A DNA stretch of 64,000 nucleotides from Cladorrhinum sp. PSN259 (Eukaryota > Ascomycota > Sordariomycetes > Sordariales > Podosporaceae), in assembly GCA_033725935.1 (NCBI GenBank), contig MU867060.1:1206922-1270921 (forward strand). The letters are read 5' to 3'. This document shows, piece after piece, positions 33,337-46,168 of this stretch. Below the pieces are notes generated by a model that did not search any database, had not been told where the DNA came from, and was given only the letters and a program-made list of their open reading frames with translations. The translations under genes were made by a program, and so were the position numbers. Position 1 is the stretch's first letter. Every line of letters begins with the position of its first letter.

Positions 33337-35073
33337 ATGGCTGACGCGGCCAGAGCAGGAACAGGAGCAGCAGCATCGAGAGACAGGCCGGCGCCGCAGT
33401 CGCCCCAGAGGATAAAGGTTATGCGCTCGCAGAAAATAACCCCAATGACGTCGCCATCCGATGCGCAACCACCGCCCTCGGAGCTCTATGACGCCGGCCC
33501 AGACCAGGACCGCGCTCCCCATATACCCCGCTCACATACCCCCGGCCACCTCTCGTCTAAGAGCCAGGACCGCCGACAGACTGCCGATCTGACCCTCCGG
33601 CAGCGCTCAGTATCTTCGGCCGCGAGCTCCTCAACGACGATAGCAGGCTCCCACACCTCAGCTTCGCCGGTCCCGACTTCCTCCTTTTCCGTCGCTCCGA
33701 GCAAGACCCCAACACCTAATTCGTCCCGCCCGAACGCCATCTATGAGAATGGAGACGCTCTCGCAACCACCAACCTCACATTGGGGAGGGACCGCCACGA
33801 TTCCTCCGCTGGCAGTGGCAAAGAATCCACTACTAGCGGTGGTGGCAATAATAACACTAGCACTTCTCAAACGCGACGAGCACCAGCACTACGCTCCACA
33901 TCAGCAATAGCAGGCCGGCCGGCGACCGGACCTGGAGCCGCAACCACAGGTGTCCCCTCCGGTACCGTAGCTCGACTAGGCACGGGGAGGGGAGCGCCAG
34001 CCAAGGGAGCTGCAGTGCACACACCGTTCCCGCCTCTTGCAGACCCAAAAACCGCTCCAGACGTGCCTGCTGCGCCATCATCAGGCATGTATTGGAGTCG
34101 TGCACCAGTATCAGGAGCGCCGCACACTGCATTGCGAGCGCATACTACTACGCTTGTGGGATCCAACGTCTACGTGTTTGGAGGATGTGACTCACGAGCA
34201 TGTTTCAATGAGCTATACGTCCTCGATGCAGATGCCTTTTACTGGTCAACGCCGCACGTGGTCGGGGAGGTGCCCGTGCCGTTGCGCGCCATGACATGCA
34301 CGACGGTCGGCAAGAAGCTGGTCATTTTTGGAGGCGGCGATGGCCCTGCATACTACAATGACGTCTATGTGCTGGATACGGTCAACTTCCGCTGGTCGAA
34401 GCCCCGGATACTGGGCGACAAGGCGCCGTCAAAGCGTAGGGCGCACACGGCATGTCTGTACAAGAACGGCATTTATGTATTCGGAGGCGGGGATGGAGTG
34501 CGCGCCCTCAACGATATTTGGAGGCTGGATGTCAGCGATATCAACAAGATGTCGTGGAAACTAATATCGAGCCCGACGACTTCGACGGATGGGAGGTCAC
34601 CAGGCGGTCGAGATACTCGTCCAAAGGCGCGGGGATATCATACGGCGAATATGGTAGGGAGCAAGCTGATTATCTATGGTGGCTCGGACGGCGGCGAGTG
34701 CTTCAATGACGTGTGGGTGTACGATGTCGAGACTCACACATGGAAGGCTGTCAACATACCCGTTACGTATCGGCGGCTGTCGCATACGGCCACGATTGTG
34801 GGATCGTATCTCTTTGTCATTGGCGGGCACGATGGGAACGAGTACTCAAATGATGTGCTTTTGTTGAATCTGGTGACGATGTCTTGGGACAGACGAAAAG
34901 TTTATGGATTGCCACCTAGCGGCAGAGGATACCACGGGACCATATTGCACGACAGTCGATTGCTCACGATTGGCGGGTTTGACGGCACGGAGGTGTTTGG
35001 CGATGTGTGGATCCTGGAGCTGGCTGTACATGCGTATTATTCGCAGATTAGCCATTTCACGATTGAGGTTTAA
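33337..35073 (+). CDS. Six-repeat kelch beta-propeller protein
   Basis: Intronless, 578 residues. The N-terminal ~245 residues are Ser/Thr/Pro/Ala-rich and probably disordered and phosphorylated. From about 250 to the end there are six kelch blades, each marked by a hydrophobic triplet and Gly-Gly: VYVFGGCD, VIFGGGDG, YVFGGGDG, IIYGGSDG, FVIGGHDG and LTIGGFDG, with the paired Tyr and Trp expected in each blade. Kelch propellers are protein-interaction platforms in polarity, cytoskeletal and ubiquitin pathways; the partner is unknown. There is no BTB, F-box or coiled coil. The first ATG of the long frame at 33337 was chosen, and two uORFs precede it. Confidence 0.88.
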   Translation: MADAARAGTGAAASRDRPAPQSPQRIKVMRSQKITPMTSPSDAQPPPSELYDAGPDQDRAPHIPRSHTPGHLSSKSQDRRQTADLTLRQRSVSSAASSSTTIAGSHTSASPVPTSSFSVAPSKTPTPNSSRPNAIYENGDALATTNLTLGRDRHDSSAGSGKESTTSGGGNNNTSTSQTRRAPALRSTSAIAGRPATGPGAATTGVPSGTVARLGTGRGAPAKGAAVHTPFPPLADPKTAPDVPAAPSSGMYWSRAPVSGAPHTALRAHTTTLVGSNVYVFGGCDSRACFNELYVLDADAFYWSTPHVVGEVPVPLRAMTCTTVGKKLVIFGGGDGPAYYNDVYVLDTVNFRWSKPRILGDKAPSKRRAHTACLYKNGIYVFGGGDGVRALNDIWRLDVSDINKMSWKLISSPTTSTDGRSPGGRDTRPKARGYHTANMVGSKLIIYGGSDGGECFNDVWVYDVETHTWKAVNIPVTYRRLSHTATIVGSYLFVIGGHDGNEYSNDVLLLNLVTMSWDRRKVYGLPPSGRGYHGTILHDSRLLTIGGFDGTEVFGDVWILELAVHAYYSQISHFTIEV

Positions 35074-36204
35074 CGAAGAAAGTATTTATTGACCGCCTTG
35101 TTTATTGGGCTGGCGAACCACCGAGAGGCTCAGAACGGAAGGAAACAACCCTCCCCACCCTTCCATTCCTCGGTGATATTTCAAGCCGATTTTTAAGTTG
35201 TCTTGGTGAGGGAAATTCGGAGAAACAATAGAGACGGCGTCGGTGGGATCTTTTGATATGAAAACAGTGAAGGGTGTTAAACGGGAGGCAGGGAAAGGGA
35301 AATGGGTTGGGTGTCGCAAGGCTTACCTTTAAACCAGCTTGGAAGCAATTGAACTTGATGATACATTTCCCGCCCTTTCTTTGGTCGTATCTTCCTCTTT
35401 TTTCATCCTTTTTTTTTTTTACCAAGTTCTGATAGGGAAGGTTCATTATAACCTGTATTTATGTCAAATTTTTTTTCCTTTTGTAACAGGCAGCAAGTAG
35501 GATAAGAGAAGAAGAAGAGAACAAGATAAGAGAGGAAAGAAGAGGTGAGACAAGCGACATGCTTGATCGAATACAAACACATCTCTCGACCATATTTACC
35601 TTTAGTCCCGGCCTGAGTTTTTCTGAACCTGCATAATTAGAAAAAGGTCATTACCAATTTGTTTATATGTATACTTGATATTATCAAACAAAACAAAAAA
35701 TCCATTTCGTTCCCCCCCCCCCTCCCCGGCTCCCCCCTTTCTTGGATATACAAAGGGGTTTTTATTTTTCTTCCCAAAACAAGGTAATGATACATAAACC
35801 TTTGGTATATAAAACCCCCGAAACACTGAAAGAGACAGAGAGAGAGAAAGTAAATAAAAAAACCCCCCAGGACGCCCCAAAAACAAAGTCTAGACTTATT
35901 TTCCTTTTGCAATATCCATCCCATCGAATGCTGTCAACCACCACCCAGCCCAGTCCACGAAATAATGCCATGCCCACTAAGCCAGACACCCAAAGAAATC
36001 CCAAGAAGAAGGAGACAATAAAAAAAGTAAGAGGCAGAGTAGAGAAGAGTTTTCGTAAAATGTGTTCAGGTATATGCAAAAACGAGGAAGGAGGTCGGTA
36101 GGTGGTGCGGTGGATCTGTCCTAGGACTCGTCCACCGATACCGGAGAATAGTACGTCCCATTCATGAATTATAGATTGATTGCCAAAAGAAAAGAAAAAA
36201 AAAC
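35074..36204. other. Convergent 3' region, kelch gene / RCF2
   Basis: A/T-rich with long T and C homopolymers (for example C10 around 35713-35722). No supported gene. Confidence 0.6.
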
Positions 36205-37016
36205 TTAGGAAGCAGGAGCCTTGTTTGCCTCCTTCTCGAGCTCCTCTCGCTGTTTCTTTTGCTCAGCGAGGCGCTTCTCCTCGGCAACAACCATATCTAA
36301 AAATTATTTCAGTTAGTTCTTGTGGAAATTCTTTTTGAGAGAGTGTGAAAACCCAAAAAAAAAAAAAAAAACGTACCCTTCCAGAGATCCTGTCCCTCGT
36401 ACTCCTCCTTGTGCACCCTCTTCTCAATCAACCTCTTGTGCTCGGGATCATTCTCGTCGAGCACCATGATGGTCTCCCACCTGCCCTTGCCGTTCTTGGC
36501 ATCGTGAGTCTCAAAAGCAGCGGAAGCGATCAACACGGCCAGAGTCAAACCCTGAGCGTACACACGGGCCTGGACGAGCTTCTGCGAGGTGCTGAGGTAC
36601 TTGCTGCGGCCAACGATGCCGAGGGCCAGGCCCATGGAGGCGAGCCAGGAGGCAAAGACGATGGTGTAGCGGTTCTCGCGGCCCCAATCCATAAACTTCT
36701 GGCGCTCAGACTTGGCAGCCTGGCGGGCTTTCTCGTGGGCGCGCTCCGTGGCGTCGAGGTAGTTGTACATCGGGTCGTGCGAGCGCTGGAACTCGATGCT
36801 GTGACGCTCAGCCCAGACAATGGCGCCGAATGTTCCCGTCGACGTTACGAGGAAGGAGCGGAAGGGGAGGGTGAGTTGCCGGAAGCCGGCGTACCGCCTC
36901 GAAGCGAAGAGGACGCCGCCGAGGCCGAGGGCCAGGCCGACGCTGCCGCCGATGAGGCCGCCCTTGACGACTACGCCATAGTGTTCGCGCTCTTCTTCCT
37001 TGCTGATGATCTTCAT
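36205..37016 (-). CDS. rcf2: Respiratory supercomplex factor 2 (HIG1-domain protein)
   Basis: Two exons: 37016-36377 and 36296-36205, giving 243 residues; the intron is 80 bases. The start MKIISKEEEREHY and the first membrane hairpin (GGLIGGSVGLALGLGGVLFASRRY) match fungal Rcf2. A HIG1 domain follows at about 85-190, with the helical YIVFASWLASMGLALGIVGRSKYLS-like segment and a second hydrophobic helix. A charged, Lys/Glu-rich tail lies partly in exon 2. Rcf2 sits in the mitochondrial inner membrane and associates with cytochrome c oxidase and the bc1-oxidase supercomplex. The intron carries 17 consecutive T (minus strand) just after its GTACG donor. Confidence 0.92.
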
Positions 37017-40000
37017 CTTGGCGACGACGGGGCGGGGTTATATTTTGTATATGTCGAAAGTTGTGTTTTTATAAACGGCAGCCGTCGAGAGCGCGGGGGG
37101 ACAAATGTAACCCGATGGTCACAACTTTTTTTATTAAAAGGTTTGGGTTGAACGTTACTGTTGTGTTTTTTCTATTAAAACCACAAAAATCTAATAGAGC
37201 GTTCTGAGCTTCGGATCCGGAACGAGGCGCGATATAATCGTATGACGGACTTTTCTGAGACGGTTCAAACCGAATCGGATGATGAAAATTATGGGCCGCG
37301 GGTGGGATGGTTGTGGATACGGGTAATCCAGGGCGGGTTGGGTTCCTCTTGAAGGAAGGGTCGTTTCGATGACGCAAGAGATTATAGCAACAAAAAAAAC
37401 CGGCGGGCGGCGATGATGATTGCAGAAGGTGGAAAAGGGGATTTGCACTTTTTATATCAATGATGGAAGGGTTCACGAAATTCGCATATTCACGTCACAA
37501 CAGGGATATCATTGATACGTTTGGGAATCTATGTGATGATGGGTTTGTCGGAAAAACAATAATCTGGGTGATGTCAGCGAGGGTTTTCGCCGCAACTGAA
37601 AGGCGAACACCGAAACTTCCCCGCGGGGAGCATGTCTGGCGGTGTTGGCCGTTGGGGAATGGGAGTGCACGAGCCAGGACCCTTCGGTTTTTTAGGGGTT
37701 TGACACTTTTCGGATGACTGAACAAGTGTAGCAATGCCGGACAAACACCGATTTCTTCGACATTACGGATCTGTACCCTCAGAACATGCACTACTGCGAA
37801 CCCGGGCAATCCCGAACGTCAGCAATATTCCATATTTAGACGCAGGTCACGCCAGCGACAGCATGGGAAAGCCAATAGTAACCTTGGGCTTGATTGTGTC
37901 CAACAGAAACAATTATCCGTCCCTACCCGATCGGAGAAAGCCGGCGTGTTGTTGTTCGAGAAATGAGGGAAAGGGGAGTTCTTTGAAGGTCTGGAAGGCG
38001 GTTGTGTTTTTGTAGTACGATTTTGAGGGAGTCGGAAACATCGCACCCGGTGCTCTAGTCCGGACCGCCATGACAAATGGAATCGGAAAACTCCACTCCT
38101 AGCAGGTTCCGGCTGAGCGGACCGGTACTGACTCGGATCCGTCCCTTGCGGCCTCTGTTCTGGTGAAGCTAGGATAGATCCGTTGCATCGCGAGTTTTGG
38201 GACTCAAAAGCTGCGTGGACCAGAAATGGGAAAGAAGTGGCTCGCCCGGTTCATGTGTTTCCCATTCCTCCCAAGGAGGGCCCCCACGCCGGCAAGGTCC
38301 ACGTTTTGATCCATATTTGCCCAAGAAACCAGAGGAGTTTATCCGGAGTTTTATTTTTCGCGCTGGCTGAGGGACCGAAACATGGGGTGCTCGAGCGGCC
38401 GGCCGGCAATGATGGTGGTGATGGCGGTTGGGATGGAGATGCCCTGCACAGTGCGGGCTATCCCGCCCAGTTCTCCGGGGCTCAACTTGCCTTGTTCTTG
38501 GAACCTTATCTCAAGATGTCTACTCCAAATACCGGTTGCGCTTGTGGTTGGGAGTTATCGTCATGATCCGGCAGCCGTGGAGATGCAAGTGTAGCTGGAA
38601 AAGGCAGTAGTAGGCCGATAGGACGTCACTTTCGAGATGCCTATCAGCACAGTCGTTTGTCCCCCGCTTTAGTTGACATACATGATGTTGAGATGTTTAC
38701 GCTGACGACATGATAAATGGATCGAGCACCCCTCCTGTTACTTCGCTCTCCTGTAGATCATCGCCCTTGGCTTCATCACGCTTTCTCACCTGGGAAGTAT
38801 TCTCCGAGATCACAGTCGTGATGTCAAGGACATCTTGAGCATCGCTGGATCCTGATTGAGTTGTGCCTGGTTTACAGGACGCTCGAGTTCGCGTGGGAAA
38901 CAAGGATGCAGTGCAAACCCCAGTATGTAAGTGCATCTCACGTTCAGGTACCCCACTGTGAACGTTCCAGTTTCCCACCGTTTAATCTTGGGGTTCGGTC
39001 TGAGGTGGTGTAAGTTTGTGTACACTAGATTCAAATTCATGTGCCACCAGCTTGGGCGCATAATTGTGAGGCTGAAACAACGACTTGCTGCCTTGTCAGC
39101 CTCTTTTGTGAGCCCGTCCGAGAACCGGTCGTTTTCTGATGCATAGTGTAGACTCCCAGCACGCCATGGGGATAGAGAGACCAAATAGGGGCTTGCTGTG
39201 TTTCGTATGCACAACGGGCCTTCAAGCGCACTGTGAATTCTGACTCAGTGGTGACTGTCTTTTACTGGGATACGGTGGATGTTCTCGGCCAGTTGCGCGC
39301 AAAACAGCAGCATTCATACCTGCAATTCAAATGGGGTGGCGACCGGAGCATCCTGGAACCATTTTGACGGCCGGAAAACGACCCAAGACTCTTGAACGCA
39401 TCGATAGGCGGGCCGACTCCCACCAACCTGTGATTGCGCCGCAAGGTGAGTGTGTCAAAGGTGTAAGCCGGATGCCGGCATTTGGAAGGCGTCGTCGTGG
39501 ATCTCACTTCTACCACCGTAAAGGAAGGTTAATAACCTTAGTTGAGGTGCCTGAGAGATTGCTCCACAAACCGCGGCTTCTTTCGTTCCACTATGAGCTT
39601 CCTCGCTAGGAATGGCCCGTTGAACACAAAGTGCTGGAAATGTCCCGTCAGTGTTCGTCCAGCTTCACCAAGCTGGGGCTAACCTAGCTGTGATGCCAGA
39701 GATATGCCAGTGAGACCAGGACTTGGTTTTACCGTTTGGGCGGTGAGGGCAGCCCCAACTGTGCCTTTCCACGACGCCACCAGGTCTCCGAAATTCACAT
39801 GCGGTGGTGTGCCGTGTTGCACGAACCGAGGGCTTGATACGGCACTGTTGATGACTATCAATGACTGCAAACAACAGCCTACACGAAATGTCTGTACATG
39901 AGAGGCGTGCTGGAAAGTTGGAAACACCCATCCGCTGGAAACAAATGTCAGAGCCATCTTTCCAAATCGGACACGCATTCAAGACAGCATGCAAAGTACA

Positions 40001-41395
40001 GATTCGCAGATCGGATGAACAGAGAGCCATTTCCACACAGTGTGAACCAGAGGGTTGCATCCCACCATGATCCACACGAGACGCATGAAAGTGGAGGCAA
40101 TGGGAGCCAAGCACCTCCAAACCTTTGGTACCGGCTAGTATCCAGTAAATTTATGGATTTCTATTCCGTTTGAAGCCCACTTTCAAAGTCAACATCGGCT
40201 GGCGAGAGAGATGAAGCCGCCACTATCCCACGTACTTGGCAGCTTGGGCGGACGGTAGTAGTATATGGATGTGGGATTTTGGGGGTTATTTTACTGAACT
40301 TGGGAAGGATTTGCCAGGGCGGCAGACAGCCAGTCGTCATCAACCGACGTTTTTTCAGGTACTCGAGCCGGGAACTTATAGAGTTCATGATGGGGTGGTG
40401 AGAAAGCACGAGGCCGGAGGCGCATTCAGTCATATTTCCTGTGTACCTGCTGTGTGCCAGCTTCAAGCTGAACTCTATTTCCACCCAAGATCAGGCTCTT
40501 ACCGCATCTGTTCCTGGTTCCCGTCGAACCCACCGCTCACAAATCCGAGTCCTCCCTCCCGTCCATTTGCCGAGTGCTCTTTCACCCAGAACTCTCATCC
40601 CGAATCCCATGCCCATTGGGATCCCTAGTCGCTTCCAGGTTGATCTGCACGCCATTGCCATTGCCATTGCCAAGACCTCGAGTTCGAGAAGCTCCGCAAC
40701 ACCCAATACACCCACCCAACTACCGTCGAGTGGTAGCCATCGAGTACCATTGTCAAGCGCCTTCTCACGCTCTTCAACTTGGTCTGACGGTCCACGAACT
40801 TCGCCTCATTGCATCTCCCCGCCTAATATCATCACCACATCTTTTGGATGAGCCTTGTGCTACCTCGCTGCCTCAAAACCCCGCGGCATGTCAAGGTCTT
40901 AGTCATTGTTCGGCCCGCAGTCCACCACGACTTATACAACTCGTTCTTGGCGGCGCTATCACCCCTGCTTTAAACCTTTCGAGCCCTTCAAGCGGAACCG
41001 ACGCCGTTATAACGCCCTGGCCCTGAAATCCACAAGTGTCAAACAGAGAGGGTTGACACGAGCACCCGAACAACCGAAACCTGGAAGCTTTGGGTCCTTT
41101 CCCATAGTATACTACCCATTTACTTTACCAGGCTGGAAGTGGCAGGTCGCAGGTTCGCCGTGGTCCAAAAAGTTTCACATTTGACCGAGTTGCTTCCGCT
41201 CTTATTTTCTCGATCTTCTTTACATCTACTGCATTTCCAGTCTGTCTTGACATTTGTTGAGTTCTGAAATTATTTACTTACACAGTATCGTACCTACGTG
41301 GGACACTGGACCAAACCTGGACACAGAGGGACCCTCCCGCATCCGAGGCTAGGCAGCGCTACCCACATTGGTCGATTGTCTCTCCCAGTTTTGCC
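37017..41395. other. Large gene-free tract between RCF2 and SFP1
   Basis: 4.4 kb between divergent starts. Many short ORFs overlap on both strands and none has a recognisable domain. The proximal 1 kb may be a long SFP1 leader. No transposon or RNA gene signature recognised. Confidence 0.5.
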
Positions 41396-43777
41396 ATGCG
41401 GCACTCCATGAATTGGTTTACCAATTCGAAAGCGAGCCCCGAGCCAGCGGGGTCTACTGGAGCTGTTGGGGCTGCTGGAAATAATAATTCTGCCTCCAAC
41501 CGCGCATCGCCTCCAGCATCGACTGTTACCAGTGATTCGCCTTCCTCTCTCAACCACTCGTCGTCGCGCTCGCCGTCGTTAACACCGCAGCCGGCTACTC
41601 CTCGGTCGCCCGTCTCTGGTTTTTTGGTAAACGCCGCAACAAAACCGATCGAGGTCGCTCTTTCAGCCCAAATCTCTCATTCTGAAGCGCTTGCCGCCCG
41701 CCATCCCGACCGCGCACACGAGTTCGATTTTTTGGGCGTTTCCGACAACACCGACGACCCCGCCGCTGTCGATAACACGGGCACAACACCCCACACAGCA
41801 TCTGCCCTCGACGCCGACATCGACATCGAAATGACAACCGGGCCCAACTTCGACTCGGCCATGAGCCGCAGTCGCCATGACTCCTTCGCCGGCGCCGGCG
41901 CAAAACCCATTTCCATGGCCAACCCAAATCGTGACCATGCCAATCGTCACCGGCGTGAGAGTCTCGCGGGGAGCATGGCGAATGGCATGAGCTGGGGAGG
42001 CATCTCAATGGGGAGCTTCATCAGGGAAGAGTAAGTTCTTCGTCGCAGGTTTTTCTTCTCTCAGTTTTCACAACGTTTTTCTGCTGGTTTCACACGCCTG
42101 CGTCTGAAAATGCGGACCCCCCGGGGTGTCTCAGCCCTCAACCTTCTCTCGCGATGACTCCACTTGCACGTTGGACGATGTTTTTCTTGAGAGACCATGG
42201 CTGACGGTGAATTTTGTGCTACAGTATGATGATGACGGGCACTTCCCCGTATCTAAACCATCAGTCGCCCTCGTATCACTCATCCTCATACATCCCCAAA
42301 TTGGAAGCCCAGTTCATGCGAGATTTCACTTGCTGTGATCGGACGTGGGCGACACTTCATGACCTGCTTCAACACTATGAAGAAAACCACCACATGACTG
42401 TACAGGGGGCGCCGAGGGATGCCTTTGGCGCAAATCCCGGAGCCCCGCGCGCACCGGCCAGTCGCGCCACTTCTGTTGCCCCATCGGCGGGAAGGCCACA
42501 GCAGGCGACACAGCCCATGCATGCGTTCCAACAGCCTCATCAAATGGGTGCGCGGGTCGGCGGGATGGGACAGCTGATGATGTCGTCCTCACAGCTTCCT
42601 GTCGCACCTGCTGTCCAGAAGACGAACCACATGTCCCACATCAATGACGACATGGATGCGGTCGGTGACATGGAATTGGATGAGACAGTCGGGATCATGG
42701 AGATGGATGACAACGGCCGCACTATTCAGCAAACTCGCCAGTTATTTGGGCAGCAACAAAGACCACAACTGCACCTAAATAGCTCAGGTCTCCCTCATCA
42801 AGCCCTCCGCACATCCCAGCCCCCAACGCCGGCTGCTGCTGGCTTCGGTTTCCAGCACAACCCGACTGTCTCTTCCGTCAACACGCCAACGCTGACGACC
42901 CACCAGCAGGGACTGCCACAGAGGGGCCAACAGTTCTCTCAGGACAATGATGAGGAGGGCGATCAGAATGCTGGCGCAGCACCCGCTAACAAGATGAACA
43001 TGCTCAACATGAATCTCATGGGCATGAACGTACCATTTGGGAACTTGGGCGGCACAATTGATGACCCCGCCAAGCGTCTTTACAGTCCTGGCGGTAACCA
43101 AACGCCAATTTCAAGCCAACAGCGCGCTATTGACCAGCAGTTTCAAATACAGCAGCAAGTGCAGCAACATATCCAAGCTCTTAACCTGGATTTCAGCCAT
43201 CTTCCTCCAGGAACAGACCCCCAAGCGGTCATGCAGCAGTTCACTGCTTTAATGATGCCCCCTGCGGAAGAGCACAAGCCCTTCAGGTGTCCTGTCATTG
43301 GCTGTGAAAAGGCATACAAGAACCAGAACGGTCTCAAGTAAGCACCGCAACCTGTTCGGAAAGCGGAGAAATTTCGCCTGCTAATAAACTTCCAGGTACC
43401 ATAAGACTCATGGCCACTCGACGCAGCAATTGCATGAGAACGGCGATGGCACCTTCTCAATTGTTAACCCAGAGACCAGTACTCCTTATCCAGGGACGCT
43501 CGGCATGGAGAAGGAGAAACCCTTCAAGTGCGAATTCTGCGGAAAGCGGTACAAGAACCTCAACGGCTTGAAATACGTAAGGATCCCGAATGACGATTAT
43601 AAAGTGCTTATTACTGACATGTGTTGGATGCTGTAGCACAAGCAGCATTCCCCACTATGCGATCCCGAGCTGCGCGCCCAGCAGCACAATCTGCTCTCTA
43701 CCATGATGTCCAATCCGGCAGGCTTCATGGCGATATCGCAGAACCTGCCCAACATCAACGAAGACATGCCAATGTAA
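41396..43777 (+). CDS. sfp1: SFP1-like C2H2 zinc-finger transcription factor
   Basis: Four exons: 41396-42030, 42225-43337, 43396-43576 and 43637-43777, giving 689 residues. The first ~210 residues are Ser/Pro/Ala-rich. Exon 2 starts with MMMTGTSPYLNHQ and an early zinc-finger-like segment (FMRDFTCCDRTW...LLQHYEENHH), followed by Gln/Met-rich regions. Two C-terminal C2H2 fingers span the exon junctions: FRCPVIGCEKAYKNQNGLKY...H and FKCEFCGKRYKNLNGLKYHKQH. The linker between them (NPETSTPYPGTLGMEKEKPF) is characteristic of Sfp1. In yeast, Sfp1 moves to the nucleus under TORC1/PKA control and drives ribosome biogenesis and growth genes; a similar role is inferred. An alternative start is the ATG at 41408. 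Confidence 0.9.
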
Positions 43778-44414
43778 ATTACCCCACGCCCGGGAACGAC
43801 GGCAACAGTGCCCGCAATGGGCCCCTCCCCTTGTAGGGCATTCCTTTGGTGAATCGACAGCTCTGTACGATGGATTGTGGGGATCATCCAGATGAGGTCC
43901 TCATTCTTCTTCACTCGGATATTTGTATTTCTTTTCAGCATATGGCCTGGCGTTTCCTTTGGGGGCTTTGGGCAGATTTTTTCATCTTCAGAAGCAAGCG
44001 GGAGGCGTCGCTGGCAGCGTTCCCCAACACGATATACCCCCATCATAGAGTAGGGCATCAGACTGATATACCCTCCGATACCGCTCGCCTTCACCAGGAT
44101 TCCATCTGTGGAAATTCGGACCCCGATGTCATGTAAAAGGTTTCGGCGCACGGTACTCTGGTAATCTTACCCCATTCATCCTTTTTATTATCAGCTACCA
44201 CCGCGTCTGTTTTTCGAGTTCAACAGCGATTTCACTCAGTTTTATCTTTTATTTGACAAGTCGATGAGAATGATGATAGACACACAAGACTTAGAGAACG
44301 GACATCGGGCAAGGTGTCAAGGACATGGTTGTGATAGAGGAAGGGAGAGAGACCCGATTTTTGAGAAGCTTTGGATCGGAAAATCTGTTTGGGCGAGGGA
44401 GCGAAAGGGGATTT

Positions 44415-44447
<33 letters not shown>

Positions 44448-44468
44448 CACACACACACACACACACAC
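44415..44468. repeat. Compound (CAA)n(CA)n microsatellite
   Basis: About ten CAA units run directly into about eleven CA units in the 3' region between convergent genes. Confidence 0.9.
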
Positions 44469-45494
44469 CGCTAGCGGACTACTAATCACTAATTAAAGTT
44501 CCGAGGCTGAGAGAAAATTTAAGGGGAAGCATGCGAGCCAACTCTGCAGCGCAAGTTGGCCGCTTTGTTGGATTTTGGTGCTGCGTTGCTGCGGGTGGGG
44601 AAAAATGTGTGAGTAAACATTGACGGAACAGGATTGTGGCGGCGTTTTCTTATTCGCTTTTTTTCCTGGTAGGCCGTCTTCGTGAATTGTTTTTCTTGCT
44701 AGCTTCTGGCTTGAGGGAGAGATGTGGAGCGTTTGGTAAAGGGGAGGTTGTCCATGTCGTTTTCCTGTTCTTTCTTCTCATTCGTTTCCTATCTTGTTTT
44801 ATTTTTGCCACTACAAAAAGGGTGGCTGGGCAGGGAAAAAGGTTATGATGCCGCGCGAGGCTGTGAGATGATGGTTGGGGTAACGAAACGAGAAAAAGTA
44901 AAAGTTCACAAAAGTTTTGGGAGGGGGAGGAGTAAAGCGCAAATCTGGGTGGTTTTATTTTCTTTGGTTTTTTATTTATTTGAGGGTTCAGCGGTCCGCG
45001 CATATTATATCGGTTGGGAAAAGTTGTCTTGATAGTCGCTTTATTTTTTTTGGTCCATGATCTCTGCTCTTTTTGATTTGCTTATACATCTGTGGTAGCT
45101 CTTTTTCTCGACTTTTTTTTTCTTGTACGCGGGTTCTTTCTTGCTCGGGTATGTTTTTTCTGGATGATAGACTGGATATATACCTGGAGTGCAGTAGGGC
45201 CCGGCTGGGAAAGAGAGAAAAAACTAAACTACTATCTACCAAGTTTTGCTCGAGGAAAAAAGTTCCGTTTTTGCTGTGTTTTGCTCAATTCTTGTGCTGC
45301 CTCAACTACTTACTGTTAAATTATAATATATCTATCAATGCTGCATGGCCACGATCCCCAAACCCGAATTTTATCCCGCCAGCACACTTTTCATCCCGTA
45401 TGAGATACAATGCAAGAACGACTTACTCGTCAATTATTTTGATGTGTTTATGTTCATCTAAAGCTCTGAATCTACCCAAGTTGCCCGCTAAACA

Positions 45495-45522
45495 TACACA
45501 CGCACACACACACACACACACA
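45495..45522. repeat. (CA)n microsatellite
   Basis: About thirteen CA units with one CG interruption near the start. Confidence 0.85.
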
Positions 45523-46047
45523 TTCTGCTGTCTCCATGTACTAGAGTAACTTGATATTTGAAACTTTCAACTTTATACCCAGCTTCTCTTCTTCCGCCCC
45601 TTTTCAGTTTCCAAACAATGCACAAACAAACGAAGAAGAAGAAAAAACGCCGCCTCGCCATGCCCACGCATCGCCCTGTACAACAACCAATCACCCAAAA
45701 GATTAGTACAATAAAGTTTTGTTAAAAAAAAACCCCCCCCAAAAAAACCAGAAAAAACCCGCGCTTTATAGTAGAATAAGAGAAAAAACCAGTGGACCAG
45801 CCAAAGTTTCCTTCTCCCTCCAAGTCCCAATAGTTCATCCATCCCATAACAAAAGCATATAGAATAAATGTCCAAAAGCCCAATCAATGTGTGTGTTCTC
45901 TAAATTTTCACACACAAAATTGAGACAGGATCCAACAACACAAACTTCAGAATAATCCGGAGAACGAAGACGTCCTCCCCCTCGATGATGGTGACGACAC
46001 CGATATCTGACTCCTACTCCCGCTCCCGCTTCTACTTCCCCTTGGCC

Positions 46048-46074
46048 TTCCTCCTCCTCCTCCTCCTCCTCCTC
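46048..46074. repeat. (CCT)n microsatellite
   Basis: About nine CCT units just downstream of the kelch-BTB stop codon. Confidence 0.85.
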
Positions 46075-46168
46075 TCAGTCTATCCCTAGCCCTAGTCCTC
46101 GTCATTATAATCCTCCTCCCTCGCCTCCCTCTTTCTCTTCCGCGCCGCCGCTGTGGTCGGACGCCAAC

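Larger units (their letters stand above)
43778..46168. other. Convergent 3' region SFP1 / kelch-BTB with microsatellites
   Basis: 2.4 kb, no supported gene. It contains (CAA)n followed by (CA)n at 44415-44468, (CA)n at 45495-45522, (CCT)n at 46048-46074 and several T-rich tracts. Confidence 0.6.
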
